Shown here one piece after another: positions 62,587 to 64,000 of a stretch of DNA of 64,000 nucleotides. Both the position numbers and the translations under genes were made by a program. The notes under the pieces were generated by a model that saw only the letters and a list, made by a program, of their open reading frames with translations, searched no databases and was not told where the DNA came from. Position 1 is the stretch's first letter, and each line of letters starts with the position of its first letter. Source of the DNA: Methylobacterium sp. Leaf91 (GTDB lineage: Bacteria; Pseudomonadota; Alphaproteobacteria; Rhizobiales; Beijerinckiaceae); NCBI RefSeq assembly GCF_001422815.1, contig NZ_LMMP01000003.1:202185-266184 (forward strand). The letters run 5' to 3'.

Positions 62587-64000
62587 TCAGCCCTGCTTCT
62601 CCGGCAGGTTGAGACGGATGTGGAGCTCGCGCAGCTGCTTCGGAGTCGCCTCGGCAGGGGCGCCCATCATCAGATCCTCGGCGCGCTGGTTCATCGGGAA
62701 CAGCACCACCTCGCGCAGGTTCTGCTCGCCGCAGAGCAGCATGACGATGCGGTCGATTCCCGGTGCGATGCCGCCGTGCGGCGGGGCGCCGAGTTTCAGG
62801 GCATTGAGCATGCCGCCGAACTTCTCCTCCAGCACCTCCTGGCCGTAACCGGCCAGACCGAAGGCCTTCTCCATCACCTCGGGGCGGTGGTTACGGATCG
62901 CGCCGGAGGACAGCTCCGTGCCGTTGCAGACGATGTCGTACTGGAACGCCTTGATGCCGAGGATCTTCTCGGACTCGCTCGGATCGAGGGCGAGGAACTC
63001 CTCGCGGTCGAAATTCGGCATCGAGAACGGGTTGTGGGAGAAGTCGATCCGCTTCTCGTCCTCGTTCCACTCGTACATCGGGAAGTCGGTGATCCAGCAG
63101 AACGCGTACTGATCCTTGTCGGAGAGGTTCAGCTCGTCCGCGATGCGGATGCGGGCCTTACCGGCCAGAGCCGCGGCCTTCGCCTCGGTGCCGGCGGAGA
63201 AGAACACGGCGTCGCCGGCCTTCGTGCCGGTCTTTTCGCGGATGAGGGCCTGGATCTCCGAAGGGATGAACTTGGCGATCGGGCCCTTGCCGGTGACCGT
63301 GCCGTTGTCGTCCTCGAAGATGATGTAGCCGAGGCCCGGCGCGCCCTCGGTGCGGGCGAAGTCGTTGAGCTTGTCGAAGAACGAGCGCGACTGCGTCGCC
63401 GCCCCCGTCGCCGGGATGGCGCGAACCACGCCGCCGGACTTGATCACGCCCTTGAAGGCCTTGAACTCGACCTCGTCGCGAGCGAATTCGTCCGTCACGT
63501 CGGCGATGATCAGCGGATTGCGAAGATCGGGCTTGTCGACGCCGTATTTCAGCATCGCCTCGGCATAGGGGATGCGCGGGAAGGTCTCGGTGACCCGCTT
63601 GCCTTCGGCGAATTCCTTGAAGACGTCGCGCAGGACCGGCTCCACCGACTGGAACACGTCCTCCTGGGTGACGAAGCTCATCTCGATGTCGAGCTGGTAG
63701 AACTCGCCCGGCGAGCGGTCGGCGCGGGCATCCTCGTCGCGAAAACACGGCGCGATCTGGAAGTAGCGGTCGAAGCCGGCGATCATCGTCAGCTGCTTGA
63801 ACTGCTGCGGCGCCTGCGGCAGCGCGTAGAACTTGCCGGGATGCACGCGGGACGGCACCAGATAGTCACGCGCGCCTTCCGGGCTGGAGGCGGTGAGGAT
63901 GGGTGTCTGGAACTCGAAGAAGCCGCCCTCGCGCATGCGGCGGCGGAGCGAATCGATGATCGCGCCGCGCTTCATGATGTTGGCGTGCAGCTTGTCACGG
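62587..64000 (-). CDS. aspS: Aspartyl-tRNA synthetase (5' end outside window)
   Basis: The visible 470 residues are the C-terminal part of a bacterial-type AspRS (about 590-600 total). Class II motif 2 is [19 protein letters not shown] and motif 3 is [27 protein letters not shown]; the GAD insertion domain lies between ([35 protein letters not shown]). The frame continues through the window edge with [17 protein letters not shown] residues. Given gatCAB in the same window it may also charge tRNA(Asn), but the sequence alone does not show this. Confidence 0.95.
   Translation of the reverse strand, partial: RDKLHANIMKRGAIIDSLRRRMREGGFFEFQTPILTASSPEGARDYLVPSRVHPGKFYALPQAPQQFKQLTMIAGFDRYFQIAPCFRDEDARADRSPGEFYQLDIEMSFVTQEDVFQSVEPVLRDVFKEFAEGKRVTETFPRIPYAEAMLKYGVDKPDLRNPLIIADVTDEFARDEVEFKAFKGVIKSGGVVRAIPATGAATQSRSFFDKLNDFARTEGAPGLGYIIFEDDNGTVTGKGPIAKFIPSEIQALIREKTGTKAGDAVFFSAGTEAKAAALAGKARIRIADELNLSDKDQYAFCWITDFPMYEWNEDEKRIDFSHNPFSMPNFDREEFLALDPSESEKILGIKAFQYDIVCNGTELSSGAIRNHRPEVMEKAFGLAGYGQEVLEEKFGGMLNALKLGAPPHGGIAPGIDRIVMLLCGEQNLREVVLFPMNQRAEDLMMGAPAEATPKQLRELHIRLNLPEKQG

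Noticed and set aside
1..64000. CRISPR array
   Set aside because: No regular 25-40-bp repeats with unique spacers were seen; the only tandem repeats are coding or short iterons.

Overview
The window is GC-rich alphaproteobacterial DNA, most likely Methylobacterium/Methylorubrum or a close Hyphomicrobiales relative. This rests on gene content and order (GatCAB, HdaA next to polyphosphate kinase and Ppx, a malic enzyme-phosphotransacetylase fusion, DUF3297, Tad pilus genes, a CtrA-type box), not on a database match. It has two halves: a temperate prophage (about 1-30,240, left end outside the window) and core chromosome (about 30,300-64,000).

Prophage, late side (1-13,046, minus strand). A lambda-type head module runs from the small terminase through large terminase, gpW-like joiner, portal, ClpP-like protease with a nested scaffold, decoration protein and gpE-like capsid to connector genes. 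A translationally coupled run of exported or fibre-like proteins follows (signal-peptide protein, 44-residue membrane peptide, collagen-like protein, tail-associated proteins, and a fibre with eleven 20-residue repeats), then a cut-off acyltransferase. No tape measure, tail tube, endolysin or holin is visible.

Prophage, middle and early side (13-30 kb). Cargo genes (metal-binding-like peptides, a PIN toxin with HTH antitoxin) come first. Next is a minus-strand early operon with a NusG paralogue, a TOPRIM-DnaB helicase, a separate zinc-ribbon ORF, a replication initiator that carries iteron-like repeats, a GIY-YIG-like protein and a Cro-like regulator. The switch is an XRE repressor and a YdaS/Cro-like protein divergent across CCC-N6-GGG operators. 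To its right are small membrane proteins, a SLATT-like membrane protein with a coiled-coil partner, an overlapping operon of short phage proteins, an excisionase-like protein and a tyrosine integrase.

Chromosome. gatC-gatA-(membrane protein)-gatB make the tRNA-dependent amidotransferase. A decayed GrpB-like gene and a 630 bp gap follow. Then come an unusual soluble chemoreceptor fused to a solute-binding domain, an AaeXAB-like efflux operon (HlyD, DUF1656, FUSC, DUF4345), GST, DUF2147, ndk, purM-purN and a membrane chemoreceptor. AI-2E permease-hdaA-ppk-ppx forms a co-directional cluster. The right end holds TadG/TadE, a Tat-exported formamidase-like enzyme, maeB, a hexapeptide acetyltransferase, DUF3297, a GT2 glycosyltransferase pair and the 3' part of aspS.

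Limits: everything was read by eye. Family calls rest on remembered motifs and synteny, and start sites were chosen from Shine-Dalgarno sequences and gene overlaps.
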